Source of the DNA: an archaeon
Lineage (GTDB): Archaea; Altiarchaeota; Altiarchaeia; JAFGQM01
Assembly: GCA_029932835.1 (NCBI GenBank)
Contig: JAOZPI010000059.1
Location: 1 to 5,154 of the forward strand
Length of the DNA stretch: 5,154 nucleotides
Direction: 5' to 3'
The notes beneath the pieces were generated by a model, which worked only from the letters and a program-made list of their open reading frames with translations, had not been told where the DNA came from and did not search any database. Numbering within the stretch: the first letter of the stretch is position 1; each line of letters starts with the position of its first letter. Positions 1 to 5,154 of this stretch are shown here, in pieces. A program made the position numbers and the translations under genes.

Positions 1-1175
1 CCCACATCCAAAACGCCCAGCCCTTTCTTATTAAGGGAGCTAGGATAAAATTTGCACTGGCGCACAATGGAAATCTCGTCAATTTTGAATCACTCCGGGA
101 TTACTGGATCAAAAGGGGCCACACCTTTACAACCTCAACCGACACAGAGGTCATAGCCAAGCTCCTTGTGCATGAGTATATGCGCGAACAAGACTTTATG
201 GAAGCCATAAAGAATACTACCCGGCATCTTGATGGATCCTACTCCCTCCTTATTCTTACTCCTGATTCCCTTTATGCAGTTAGGGATCCATTTGGTTTTA
301 GGCCACTGTTGATGTGCAACAGTCCGAACGGCTATGCGTTCTCCTCAGAGAGCTGTGCCTTCAAGGTTGATGACTCCTCCCTTATCAGGGACGTAAAGCC
401 AGGTGAGATAATAAGAGTTAGCGACGCGGGGGTGGAAACAGAGAGGATACGGAAAATAAACCGAAGGGCATACTGTATGTTTGAGTATGTGTACTTTGCT
501 CGCCCAGATTCTATCCTAAACGGCGTGTCTGTATATCGGGTGCGGAAAACCCTCGGAGAGCAGCTGGCTCGAGACTTTCCTGTTGACGCCGATGTCGTGG
601 CAGCGGTTCCCTATTCCGGGGTGGCTGCTGCAATTGGGTATTCTGAAAAGAGCGGGATCCCGTACACAGAGGCGCTCTTGAGGAACCGATACGCGGTGAG
701 GAGCTTTATAATGCCGCATCAGAAAAGCCGAGACAATGCGGTAAGCACAAAGCTGATTCCTATAAAAGAAGAAATTGCGGGAAAGGAGATAATACTTGTA
801 GATGATTCCATAGTGCGGGGGACCACTATGAAGAAGATAATCACTCTCATTCGCTCTGCTGGGGCAAAGAAGATACACCTCAGGATCTCCTGCCCCCCTA
901 TCCGAGCGCCCTGCTTTTATGGAGTGGATATGCAACAATACAGGCAGTTTATAGCTGCTGAAAAGAGCGTGGAGGAGATACGCAGGTTTATAGGTGCAGA
1001 TTCTCTCGCTTATAATACCCTAGACAATCTTGTCGCTGCCATTGGTCTTCCAAAGAACAGCCTTTGCCTAGCCTGCCTGAACGAGGACTACCCTACTGAG
1101 CTGGGGGAGCTAAAGGCGAAACAGATGAAACTTACAGAAAACCTTGACAAGCCTAAGCAGACACAGGGGGCCTAG
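1..1175 (+). CDS. purF: Amidophosphoribosyltransferase (glutamine PRPP amidotransferase), 5'-truncated
   Basis: This enzyme makes 5-phosphoribosylamine from PRPP and glutamine, the first committed step of purine synthesis in the cytosol. The frame is open from base 3, so 390 residues are visible; roughly 75-80 N-terminal residues, including the catalytic Cys of the class II glutaminase domain, lie outside the window. The glutaminase part shows NAQPF, then AHNGNLVN (oxyanion-hole region, near residue 22), then TSTDTEVI, and later VRDPFGFRPL. The phosphoribosyltransferase part has the PRPP loop VDDSIVRGTT at visible residues 266-275 and the ISCPPIRAPCFYG segment. Cysteines at visible residues 158 (before MFEYVYFARPDS), 304 (APCFYG) and 355/358 (CLAC) match the four [4Fe-4S] ligands of Bacillus-type PurF, so an iron-sulfur form is likely. 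The usual PDSG motif reads PYSG here. The TAG stop overlaps the stop of the convergent phosphatase gene. Family assignment is very sure. Confidence 0.97.
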   Translation, partial: HIQNAQPFLIKGARIKFALAHNGNLVNFESLRDYWIKRGHTFTTSTDTEVIAKLLVHEYMREQDFMEAIKNTTRHLDGSYSLLILTPDSLYAVRDPFGFRPLLMCNSPNGYAFSSESCAFKVDDSSLIRDVKPGEIIRVSDAGVETERIRKINRRAYCMFEYVYFARPDSILNGVSVYRVRKTLGEQLARDFPVDADVVAAVPYSGVAAAIGYSEKSGIPYTEALLRNRYAVRSFIMPHQKSRDNAVSTKLIPIKEEIAGKEIILVDDSIVRGTTMKKIITLIRSAGAKKIHLRISCPPIRAPCFYGVDMQQYRQFIAAEKSVEEIRRFIGADSLAYNTLDNLVAAIGLPKNSLCLACLNEDYPTELGELKAKQMKLTENLDKPKQTQGA

Positions 1176-1939
1176 GGAATCTTTAGTAATTCCTGCAGGT
1201 TCTCCAGTACGTAATCCGGCTTGTACCTGCCCTTGAGTGCTCGGCCTCCGGTTTCCGTGGTTTCCCCTGTGAGGACCAGAGCTGTTTTTATTCCCGCATT
1301 CTTTCCTGCCGCGATGTCAGTATTTACCTTGTCCCCAACAATTATACACCTCCCCCTTTCAACACCCAAGATTTCTATCCCTATATCCATTATCTCTCGA
1401 TGTGGCTTCCCCACTACTATCCCCCTCTTCCCACTTGCTGCTTCCAATGCCTTCACGAACGCTCCAGTTCCCGGCCATATCCTCCCCCCCTCCAGATAAG
1501 TGAGATCAGGGGCACATGCCACCAATTTAGCCCCATCTAATAGGTTTTCTACTGCTATTGCCATCTTCCTGTAGTTCAGGTTTAAATCCAACCCAGCGAC
1601 CACGAAGTCAGCCTTCTTTCTAACAATACGATGCCCCACTTCTTTAATCTCTGACCTTAGGTCCTTGGTTCCCATTGCGTACACTCTCGACTTTCCATTC
1701 CTTTTCAGGATATACATCGCTGCGGCGTGCGACGAGGTGATCACATATTTCTTGCTTGTTTTTATCCCAAACCGGGCCAGCCTCCTCACGTAAGAGTCTC
1801 TGGATCTTCTGGCGTTGTTGGTTACAAACACAACCCTCTTTCCCAATTCCATAATCTGGTTTATGGTATCTGCTGCATGGGGTATTCCCCTCTCACCGTC
1901 CCATATAACCCCATCCATATCAAAGATGTATCCATCCAT
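1172..1939 (-). CDS. HAD-superfamily subfamily IIA phosphatase (NagD / phosphoglycolate phosphatase-like)
   Basis: A 255-residue cytosolic hydrolase of the haloacid dehalogenase superfamily, expected to be a Mg2+-dependent phosphate monoesterase. All four motifs are present. Motif I is FDMDGVIWDG, with nucleophile D7 and acid/base D9. Motif II is VFVTNN, with T40. Motif III is GKPHREI, with K178. Motif IV is VGDKVNTDI, with D203 and D208. The C2-type cap lies between motifs II and III and contains PDLTYLEGGRIWPGTGA, typical of subfamily IIA. The length fits the family. ATG 1939 is the only possible start: a TAG lies in frame at 1966-1964 and no ATG, GTG or TTG codon lies between. No well-spaced Shine-Dalgarno is seen; GAGGAG at 1964-1959, inside the end of priS, is 19 nt upstream. 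The gene starts 16 nt after priS and is probably the last of the pcn operon. The substrate cannot be told from sequence; phosphoglycolate, sugar phosphates and nucleotides are all possible. Confidence 0.92.
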   Translation of the reverse strand: MDGYIFDMDGVIWDGERGIPHAADTINQIMELGKRVVFVTNNARRSRDSYVRRLARFGIKTSKKYVITSSHAAAMYILKRNGKSRVYAMGTKDLRSEIKEVGHRIVRKKADFVVAGLDLNLNYRKMAIAVENLLDGAKLVACAPDLTYLEGGRIWPGTGAFVKALEAASGKRGIVVGKPHREIMDIGIEILGVERGRCIIVGDKVNTDIAAGKNAGIKTALVLTGETTETGGRALKGRYKPDYVLENLQELLKIP

Positions 1940-1955
1940 TTTTTCATTCGTAACC

Positions 1956-3038
1956 CTACTCCTCTACAACACACCATCCGTGTGCTGCCATATACGCAGC
2001 CAAAAACCTTGGTATCTCTGTCTTGTCTGCAGTAAAGGGTCCAAACTCTTCTCCCATAGCGACAATATTCGGTATTTCCCTTAAAAACCTTACGCTTGTT
2101 TCCTCCCCATCAAACACGAAGCACTCCCTCATTGGGTCAAACTGATCCAGATTCCCGACCACCCGCGCCAGCAGGGAGCTCCCCCCGTGCAGGGTCTCTG
2201 GCAACCTTATCATATGTGTGGTGTCTGTTGTAACCTTTGAATCTACTGGTATCCTCACCCCTGTGTTTTCTGCAACCTCGCGTATCCTCCCTATTCCATA
2301 TCCCCTTGGAAACGCCCCCCAGTTCCCCTTCTCTATCTCCATCGCAATCCTCTCTCTGTCCTCTATCTTCGATTTTCTTATCTCCTCTATAACCTTCCTC
2401 GCTATCCTGCCCTTCAGCCCGCCTTGGCTCGGCTTTGGACCGAAGATCATTCCGTCCCTCTCTGTGATCATGTCCTTGATACTTGCCTCAGCCCCAAGAT
2501 AGCTGCATATCTCCCTGCGGGCTCTTTCATCCAGCTCCAATACCCTTTTGTCCTCTATTCGCACATGATATCCCCGAGACCCAGAGAAGTTCACTAGCAG
2601 TTCCTTTCGGGAGAATCCAAAGTCGTTCATAAGAAAGTCAAGGAGCTTTTGCGTCTCTTTCTTGAGCTCTTCGAAGCATATTTCGCAGAGCCAGTCCTCG
2701 CTGTGTTTGTGGTTAAGGTGGAGATCGCCCACATCTATATCAAAAACAAGGTCTGTTCCCAGCCACCCCTTCTCCTCCATGCTCCCTGCTGGAAACTCAT
2801 ATCTGGCTGTGGAATAGTTTATATGGGCTGGTGCCTCCTCCTTTATATAATCAAGGAGCTCTCTGCTGCTCTTAAATGCGCGGTGCCTTATGTTAATCTT
2901 CTTTGAGAAGGAACCAAACCCAAATTCTCTCTGGTGGATTGCTTCCGGCTCTGGGATCTCCCTTACCCCTCTGTAGTAGCCCTCAAAGAGCTTCTTGAGC
3001 CACATCCGTGTTTTTATGGTTTCATTACTCTCGTTCAT
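1956..3038 (-). CDS. priS: DNA primase small (catalytic) subunit PriS
   Basis: The catalytic subunit of the archaeal/eukaryotic-type primase, which makes the primers that replicative polymerases extend and works as a heterodimer with PriL. The 360-residue length fits the family. The N-terminal part carries REFGFGSF (37-44). The metal-binding LVFDID gives catalytic D100 and D102. A likely zinc knuckle follows, HLNHKHSEDWLCEIC (His residues near 107-112, Cys 118 and 121). The nucleotide-binding SGSRGYH is at 152-158. The third catalytic Asp is probably D272 in VTTDTTHMIRLP, followed by TLHGG (282-286). Thermococcal enzymes, as I recall them, have SLHGKTG here, so the Lys position looks substituted by Gly. 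The start at 3038 has a GGAG element 8 nt upstream and overlaps the end of priL by 14 nt, which suggests translational coupling. The stop lies 16 nt before the phosphatase gene. Identity is secure; the exact roles of single residues are inferred from the family. Confidence 0.97.
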   Translation of the reverse strand: MNESNETIKTRMWLKKLFEGYYRGVREIPEPEAIHQREFGFGSFSKKINIRHRAFKSSRELLDYIKEEAPAHINYSTARYEFPAGSMEEKGWLGTDLVFDIDVGDLHLNHKHSEDWLCEICFEELKKETQKLLDFLMNDFGFSRKELLVNFSGSRGYHVRIEDKRVLELDERARREICSYLGAEASIKDMITERDGMIFGPKPSQGGLKGRIARKVIEEIRKSKIEDRERIAMEIEKGNWGAFPRGYGIGRIREVAENTGVRIPVDSKVTTDTTHMIRLPETLHGGSSLLARVVGNLDQFDPMRECFVFDGEETSVRFLREIPNIVAMGEEFGPFTADKTEIPRFLAAYMAAHGWCVVEE

Positions 3039-3954
3039 TCTTGGAACTCCGGAGGTTTAGAAAGTAGTTTGATACAGGGTGTTTTCTCTTGCACTCCCAC
3101 TTGCACAACCCATACGATCTTATGCTTTCGCAACCAGGACATGTGTATCCCCTCTCTCGCATAAACCTTATTTGATAAACAGTAGTCTTTTCCTTGTACT
3201 TTGGAGATCTCTTGAATATGTTGATCACATCATCGTCCTTTAATCCGAGTCCCAACAAGAAGGTTGCCAGCACAAAATTTGCACTATGGCTGCTCTTTCC
3301 AGCTTCTACCTCCTCTATTATTGACCTTATACACGGGGGAAGGGCCTCCTCTTTCAATCTTTTTACCCTTGGTGCTTCTCTCGCTCTTTCCCTCCCCTTC
3401 ATCAGCCTTATCCTCCTAGCGACTGCCACCAATCCACTGGGGAACCTCCTCTCCCTCGGTATCAGAGACTCTATGAGCTTTGCTATCGCATCCTTCAATA
3501 TCCAAACAAGCTGCTCCTTTGTTATGCTCACATATCCACCCTCTAGTTCCATCTGGGCTAGATTCAAGAATTCTGGCTTATGCTTCAGAAAGTCTGTAAA
3601 GTGTATCCTCAGCCCTCCCTCGGTCCTTATGTCCATCCCAAATTCCTCTCTCGCCATCTTTATCAAATAGCTCAGATCTTCTCTTTCGAGAGACCTCCTA
3701 TACTCCTCGCTTTTCCTTTTGATATAAGCCTTCTCTATAGGCGGGTCGTTGATAATGCCAAGGAGTATCCTGACTACAACAAATTCCATAACTGCCAGGT
3801 CCCTGTCAAGGGTTTTATGCTCTCTCCCTTCAATATCCCTAACAGCATTTTCAATGATCTCTGCGTACATAGGGTTTGTGGACAACTCCTCGAGATCTAC
3901 ATCTAGAGCCTTTACCCTGCTTCTTTCGTTGCTAAGAAAAGGATAGTAGGCCAT
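3025..3954 (-). CDS. priL: DNA primase large (regulatory, Fe-S) subunit PriL
   Basis: The non-catalytic partner of PriS; it helps start and size primers and carries a C-terminal [4Fe-4S] domain. The 309-residue protein begins MAYYPFLSNE, like other PriL N-termini, which supports the start at 3954. The N-terminal helical half is followed by a basic region (about 165-205). The C-terminal Fe-S domain begins near LPPC (C208), continues through SSHSANFVLATFLLGLG and FKRSPKY, and ends with C272, C275, C284 and C288, then KRKHP. The likely ligands are C208, C275, C284 and C288; C272 (in TCPGC) looks extra. The gene starts 28 nt after pcn. The only Shine-Dalgarno-like element, GGGAG at 3960-3956, is 1 nt from the ATG, which is unusually close; no alternative start codon lies in frame between the pcn stop and the ATG. 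The stop lies inside priS. The family call is strong because of the Fe-S domain and the adjacent PriS. Confidence 0.95.
   Translation of the reverse strand: MAYYPFLSNERSRVKALDVDLEELSTNPMYAEIIENAVRDIEGREHKTLDRDLAVMEFVVVRILLGIINDPPIEKAYIKRKSEEYRRSLEREDLSYLIKMAREEFGMDIRTEGGLRIHFTDFLKHKPEFLNLAQMELEGGYVSITKEQLVWILKDAIAKLIESLIPRERRFPSGLVAVARRIRLMKGRERAREAPRVKRLKEEALPPCIRSIIEEVEAGKSSHSANFVLATFLLGLGLKDDDVINIFKRSPKYKEKTTVYQIRFMRERGYTCPGCESIRSYGLCKWECKRKHPVSNYFLNLRSSKNERE
3047..3050 (-). promoter_or_regulatory. Shine-Dalgarno of priS within priL
   Basis: GGAG on the - strand ends 8 nt before the priS ATG, a normal spacing, and lies in the last codons of priL. It is half of the 8-bp palindrome CTCCGGAG (3047-3054), so it might be partly paired when not being translated through. 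It supports the 3038 start. Confidence 0.65.
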
Positions 3955-3982
3955 TCTCCCAAGAGGTTGCGAGTATGGGGGC

Positions 3983-4723
3983 CTACCCCATGGTCTCGTC
4001 TATCCTCGGAGCTAGGAAATAAACAACCCTCCCCGCACCTATTGGATACTCCATCTTCAGGGGGTTGTCCTTCTTTAGGTAGAGTTGGATAACTGTAGAC
4101 ACATCTGTATTTCTTGTCATATTCTTCAGATACTCCAAGGGGAACATGGCCTTTGCTCCCTCTTTTACCTCCAGTTCAAGAACAGCGTCTTTTGGGAAGT
4201 TTATTTCAGCCCTTCCGCTTTCGCTTTCAGAATAAACCTTCAATCCCTCCTTCTGTGCATCAAATACAACATAATTGCTGACTAGCTCCACATCTGCCAG
4301 GACTTCTTTCAAATCATTTGCTGGAATCTTCACCTGGGAATCAAACTCTATTTTCGGCTCATTCGGATGTGCGGTCGCGTCTATGAGTGGGAGGAGGAAC
4401 TTCCTTGTGCTCTTCCCCTCATATACCACCTCTAATTTATTCCCCTTTAGCTCAAGCGTTATGCTGTCATCTGGGTGTGCCCTTTTCATTACTCTGGATA
4501 ACTCAGAGAAATCTATTCCTACGCTCTGTTTTTCTCCAACTTCGTAAACCTTGAACGCACTTTTTGGCATCATGAAGTCCACCATAGCTATCTGCGATGG
4601 ATCCATCGCCTTTAGAGCCATCTGGTTCTCTGTGAATTCAAATGTTCCCTCATCTATAAGCGCCGCTATTGCATCTATGCTCCTCTTCCAGGAGTTCGCA
4701 TCTGATATAGTAAGTTTTAGCAT
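3983..4723 (-). CDS. pcn: DNA polymerase sliding clamp (PCNA)
   Basis: The ring-shaped processivity factor that tethers polymerase, FEN1, ligase and other PIP-box proteins to DNA. The 246-residue length is standard for an archaeal PCNA subunit. Domain 1 carries the conserved ALKAMDPSQIAMVDF (36-50). The interdomain connecting loop lies around 113-128 (LIDATAHPNEPKIEF). The C-terminus has LKMEYPIGAG and YFLAPR (222-240), the region that contributes to the partner-binding pocket. Only one PCNA gene is visible, so a homotrimer is the simplest expectation, but other copies could lie elsewhere. ATG 4723 opens the conserved MLKLTISDA N-terminus; a G-rich stretch (GGGGG) 3 nt upstream is a poor Shine-Dalgarno, consistent with a short-leader first gene. 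A TATA-like element lies about 35-45 bp upstream. It is probably the promoter-proximal gene of a pcn-priL-priS-phosphatase operon. Confidence 0.98.
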   Translation of the reverse strand: MLKLTISDANSWKRSIDAIAALIDEGTFEFTENQMALKAMDPSQIAMVDFMMPKSAFKVYEVGEKQSVGIDFSELSRVMKRAHPDDSITLELKGNKLEVVYEGKSTRKFLLPLIDATAHPNEPKIEFDSQVKIPANDLKEVLADVELVSNYVVFDAQKEGLKVYSESESGRAEINFPKDAVLELEVKEGAKAMFPLEYLKNMTRNTDVSTVIQLYLKKDNPLKMEYPIGAGRVVYFLAPRIDETMG

Positions 4724-4756
4724 TTTCCCCCAAACCTTAGGAATTTAATAGGATGG

Positions 4757-4772
4757 TAAATAAAAAGGTTAC
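4757..4772 (-). promoter_or_regulatory. Candidate TATA box of the pcn operon
   Basis: The - strand reads CCTTTTTATTTACC across 4768-4755, with TTTTTATTTA (4766-4757) resembling an archaeal TATA box. The bases just upstream (GTAACC) fit the BRE consensus only partly. With the usual 25-nt distance, transcription would start near 4735-4738 and leave a leader of about 12-15 nt, which fits the weak Shine-Dalgarno of pcn. Confidence 0.45.
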
Positions 4773-4826
4773 AAGGGATTATCTACTTGATCTGTGGTGA
4801 GTGATGGTTACTTCACCCTGGTTCCT

Positions 4827-4836
4827 CTCTCGAGAG
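4827..4836. repeat. 10-bp perfect palindrome abutting the BRE
   Basis: CTCTCGAGAG is a perfect palindrome whose last base is the first base of the BRE-like element. The position suits an activator or repressor site, but a 10-bp palindrome can also occur by chance. Confidence 0.3.
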
Positions 4837-4851
4837 CGAAAGCTTTAAATA
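4836..4851 (+). promoter_or_regulatory. BRE/TATA promoter of the DUF2178-like gene
   Basis: GCGAAAG followed by CTTTAAATA is a typical archaeal purine-rich BRE plus TATA box. The predicted start is near 4872-4875, giving a leader of about 35 nt. A second AT-rich stretch, TTATATAT at 4860-4867, could serve as an alternative TATA box with a leader near 20 nt. Confidence 0.6.
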
Positions 4852-4867
4852 GTTTAATATTATATAT

Positions 4868-4886
4868 TTCTAACATAAGGTTAGAA
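4868..4886. promoter_or_regulatory. Candidate operator dyad at the predicted transcription start
   Basis: The inverted repeat TTCTAAC / GTTAGAA has perfect 7-bp arms and a 5-bp spacer (ATAAG). It sits 17-35 bp downstream of the TATA box, over the predicted start site, where an archaeal repressor would block the polymerase. It could instead form a weak hairpin in the leader. No regulator gene is visible in the window. Confidence 0.35.
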
Positions 4887-4897
4887 TAAATTAACAT

Positions 4898-4903
4898 GAG
4901 GGA
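4898..4903 (+). promoter_or_regulatory. Shine-Dalgarno of the DUF2178-like gene
   Basis: GAGGGA lies 5 nt before ATG 4909, acceptable spacing for an archaeal ribosome binding site, and fixes that ATG as the start. Confidence 0.65.
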
Positions 4904-4908
4904 ATAAA

Positions 4909-5154
4909 ATGAATAGAAAAAAATTTGTGGTCTATACAGCCTTGGTTTGCGCTGCGATGGGAGCAGCTATCGGATACGGGGTGTCAGTGAGAAATGCTTT
5001 GTTGCCAGCAATTGCCTTTGCTGTTGGATTTGTTTTGATGAGTTTAGGGAGGAGGAGGGTTACAGAGGTCATGGAGGATGAGAGAGTGATTAGAATAAGT
5101 GAGAAAGCCTCAAGGAGGGTGTACCAAGTCTTTGTCACTGCAGCTGCCCTGACT
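4909..5154 (+). CDS. Small membrane protein, DUF2178-like, 3'-truncated
   Basis: The first 82 residues of a protein that continues past the window. After a short basic N-terminus (MNRKK) there are two hydrophobic segments, about residues 6-25 and 29-46, separated by a short GVSVRN turn. A basic stretch (GRRR, 47-50) and a charged segment with EDERVIRISEKASRR (56-70) follow, and a third hydrophobic segment begins near 72. A hydrophobic hairpin followed by a DER...EKASRR signature is what I recognise from DUF2178, a family of small predicted membrane proteins of unknown function common in archaea; the match is from memory. In that family a helix-turn-helix regulator gene is often adjacent, and one could follow outside the window. 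A Shine-Dalgarno and a good promoter support the start. It is divergent from the replication operon and probably unrelated to it. No function can be given. Confidence 0.8.
   Translation, partial: MNRKKFVVYTALVCAAMGAAIGYGVSVRNALLPAIAFAVGFVLMSLGRRRVTEVMEDERVIRISEKASRRVYQVFVTAAALT

Larger units (their letters stand above)
1172..4723 (-). other. Predicted replication operon pcn-priL-priS-HAD phosphatase
   Basis: Four same-strand genes are packed with gaps of 28 nt, an overlap of 14 nt and a gap of 16 nt. No promoter-like TATA element or terminator was seen between them. Transcription probably starts near 4735-4740 and runs to beyond 1172. No T-rich terminator is visible before the stop of the last gene, so the transcript may run into the 3' end of purF on the opposite strand. 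This is inference from spacing; RNA data would be needed to confirm it. Confidence 0.75.
4724..4908. other. Divergent intergenic region between pcn and the DUF2178-like gene
   Basis: These 185 bp separate the two divergent genes. The pcn side holds a TATA-like element and a short leader. The middle (about 4775-4826) has no recognisable element except a weak dyad, GGTGA-N12-TCACC at 4796-4817. The right side is AT-rich and holds the rightward promoter and its dyads. No ORF of useful size or structured RNA was seen. Confidence 0.7.

Noticed and set aside
516..938. Antisense ORF of 140 codons within purF
   Set aside because: It lies opposite the conserved PurF domain, shows no family features and has no promoter or ribosome site.
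1176..1193. GGAAT-N8-ATTCC hairpin just after the purF stop, as a terminator
   Set aside because: The stem is only 5 bp, AT-rich, has no following T run, and lies inside the C-terminal codons of the convergent phosphatase gene.
1945..1947. ATG upstream of the phosphatase start as an alternative start
   Set aside because: It is in a different frame from the HAD motifs, which begin right after ATG 1939.
3194..3670. Antisense ORF of 158 codons within priL, with hydrophobic stretches
   Set aside because: Its Ser/Leu/Ile/Pro-rich composition is the expected shadow of a purine-rich gene on the other strand.
4767..4811. GGTTAC repeated at 4767 and 4806 as possible regulator sites
   Set aside because: Only two 6-bp copies 39 bp apart, easily due to chance.
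4896..4907. Three-codon mini-ORF (ATG AGG GAA TAA) just before the DUF2178-like start
   Set aside because: It overlaps the Shine-Dalgarno and has no ribosome site of its own; probably chance.
4932..5138. Antisense ORF within the DUF2178-like gene
   Set aside because: The + strand frame has a good promoter, a ribosome site and a recognisable family pattern; the reverse frame has none.

Overview
The window is a piece of an archaeal genome, and almost all of it is coding. The evidence for an archaeon is the PCNA sliding clamp, the two-subunit PriS/PriL primase, the TATA/BRE-type promoters between the divergent genes, and the frequent AGG/AGA (Arg) and ATA (Ile) codons. The gene content suits a euryarchaeal-type or related lineage. 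The sequence alone does not let me name a genus. The mRNA-like strands are strongly purine-rich, which is common in thermophiles but does not prove thermophily.

Layout. (1) Positions 1-1175, + strand: the C-terminal ~390 residues of PurF (glutamine PRPP amidotransferase), with its N-terminus outside the window. (2) Positions 1172-4723, - strand: a compact gene string read right to left, pcn (PCNA), then priL, then priS, then a HAD-IIA family phosphatase. The joins are 28 nt, a 14-nt overlap and 16 nt, so co-transcription is likely. The phosphatase converges on purF, and the two stop codons share the palindrome CTAG. (3) Positions 4724-4908: a 185-bp divergent intergenic region. It holds a likely TATA box for the pcn operon (- strand), a stronger BRE/TATA promoter for the rightward gene, and three small dyads that may be operators. 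(4) Positions 4909-5154, + strand: the first 82 residues of a small membrane protein that I recognise as DUF2178-like, cut by the window end.

How the genes work together. PCNA is the processivity clamp for polymerase and other replication factors, and PriS/PriL form the heterodimeric primase that makes primers for it to work on. Placing clamp and primase in one transcription unit should couple their supply. The HAD phosphatase is a passenger or partner of unknown substrate. PurF starts purine synthesis and belongs to a separate, convergent unit.

I found no mobile element, CRISPR array, tRNA, rRNA or clear terminator. Most of the window is conserved housekeeping DNA. I did not find a convincing new system. 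The points most worth a second look are the phosphatase attached to the replication operon, the dyads at the DUF2178 promoter, and a few motif departures in PriS and PurF.
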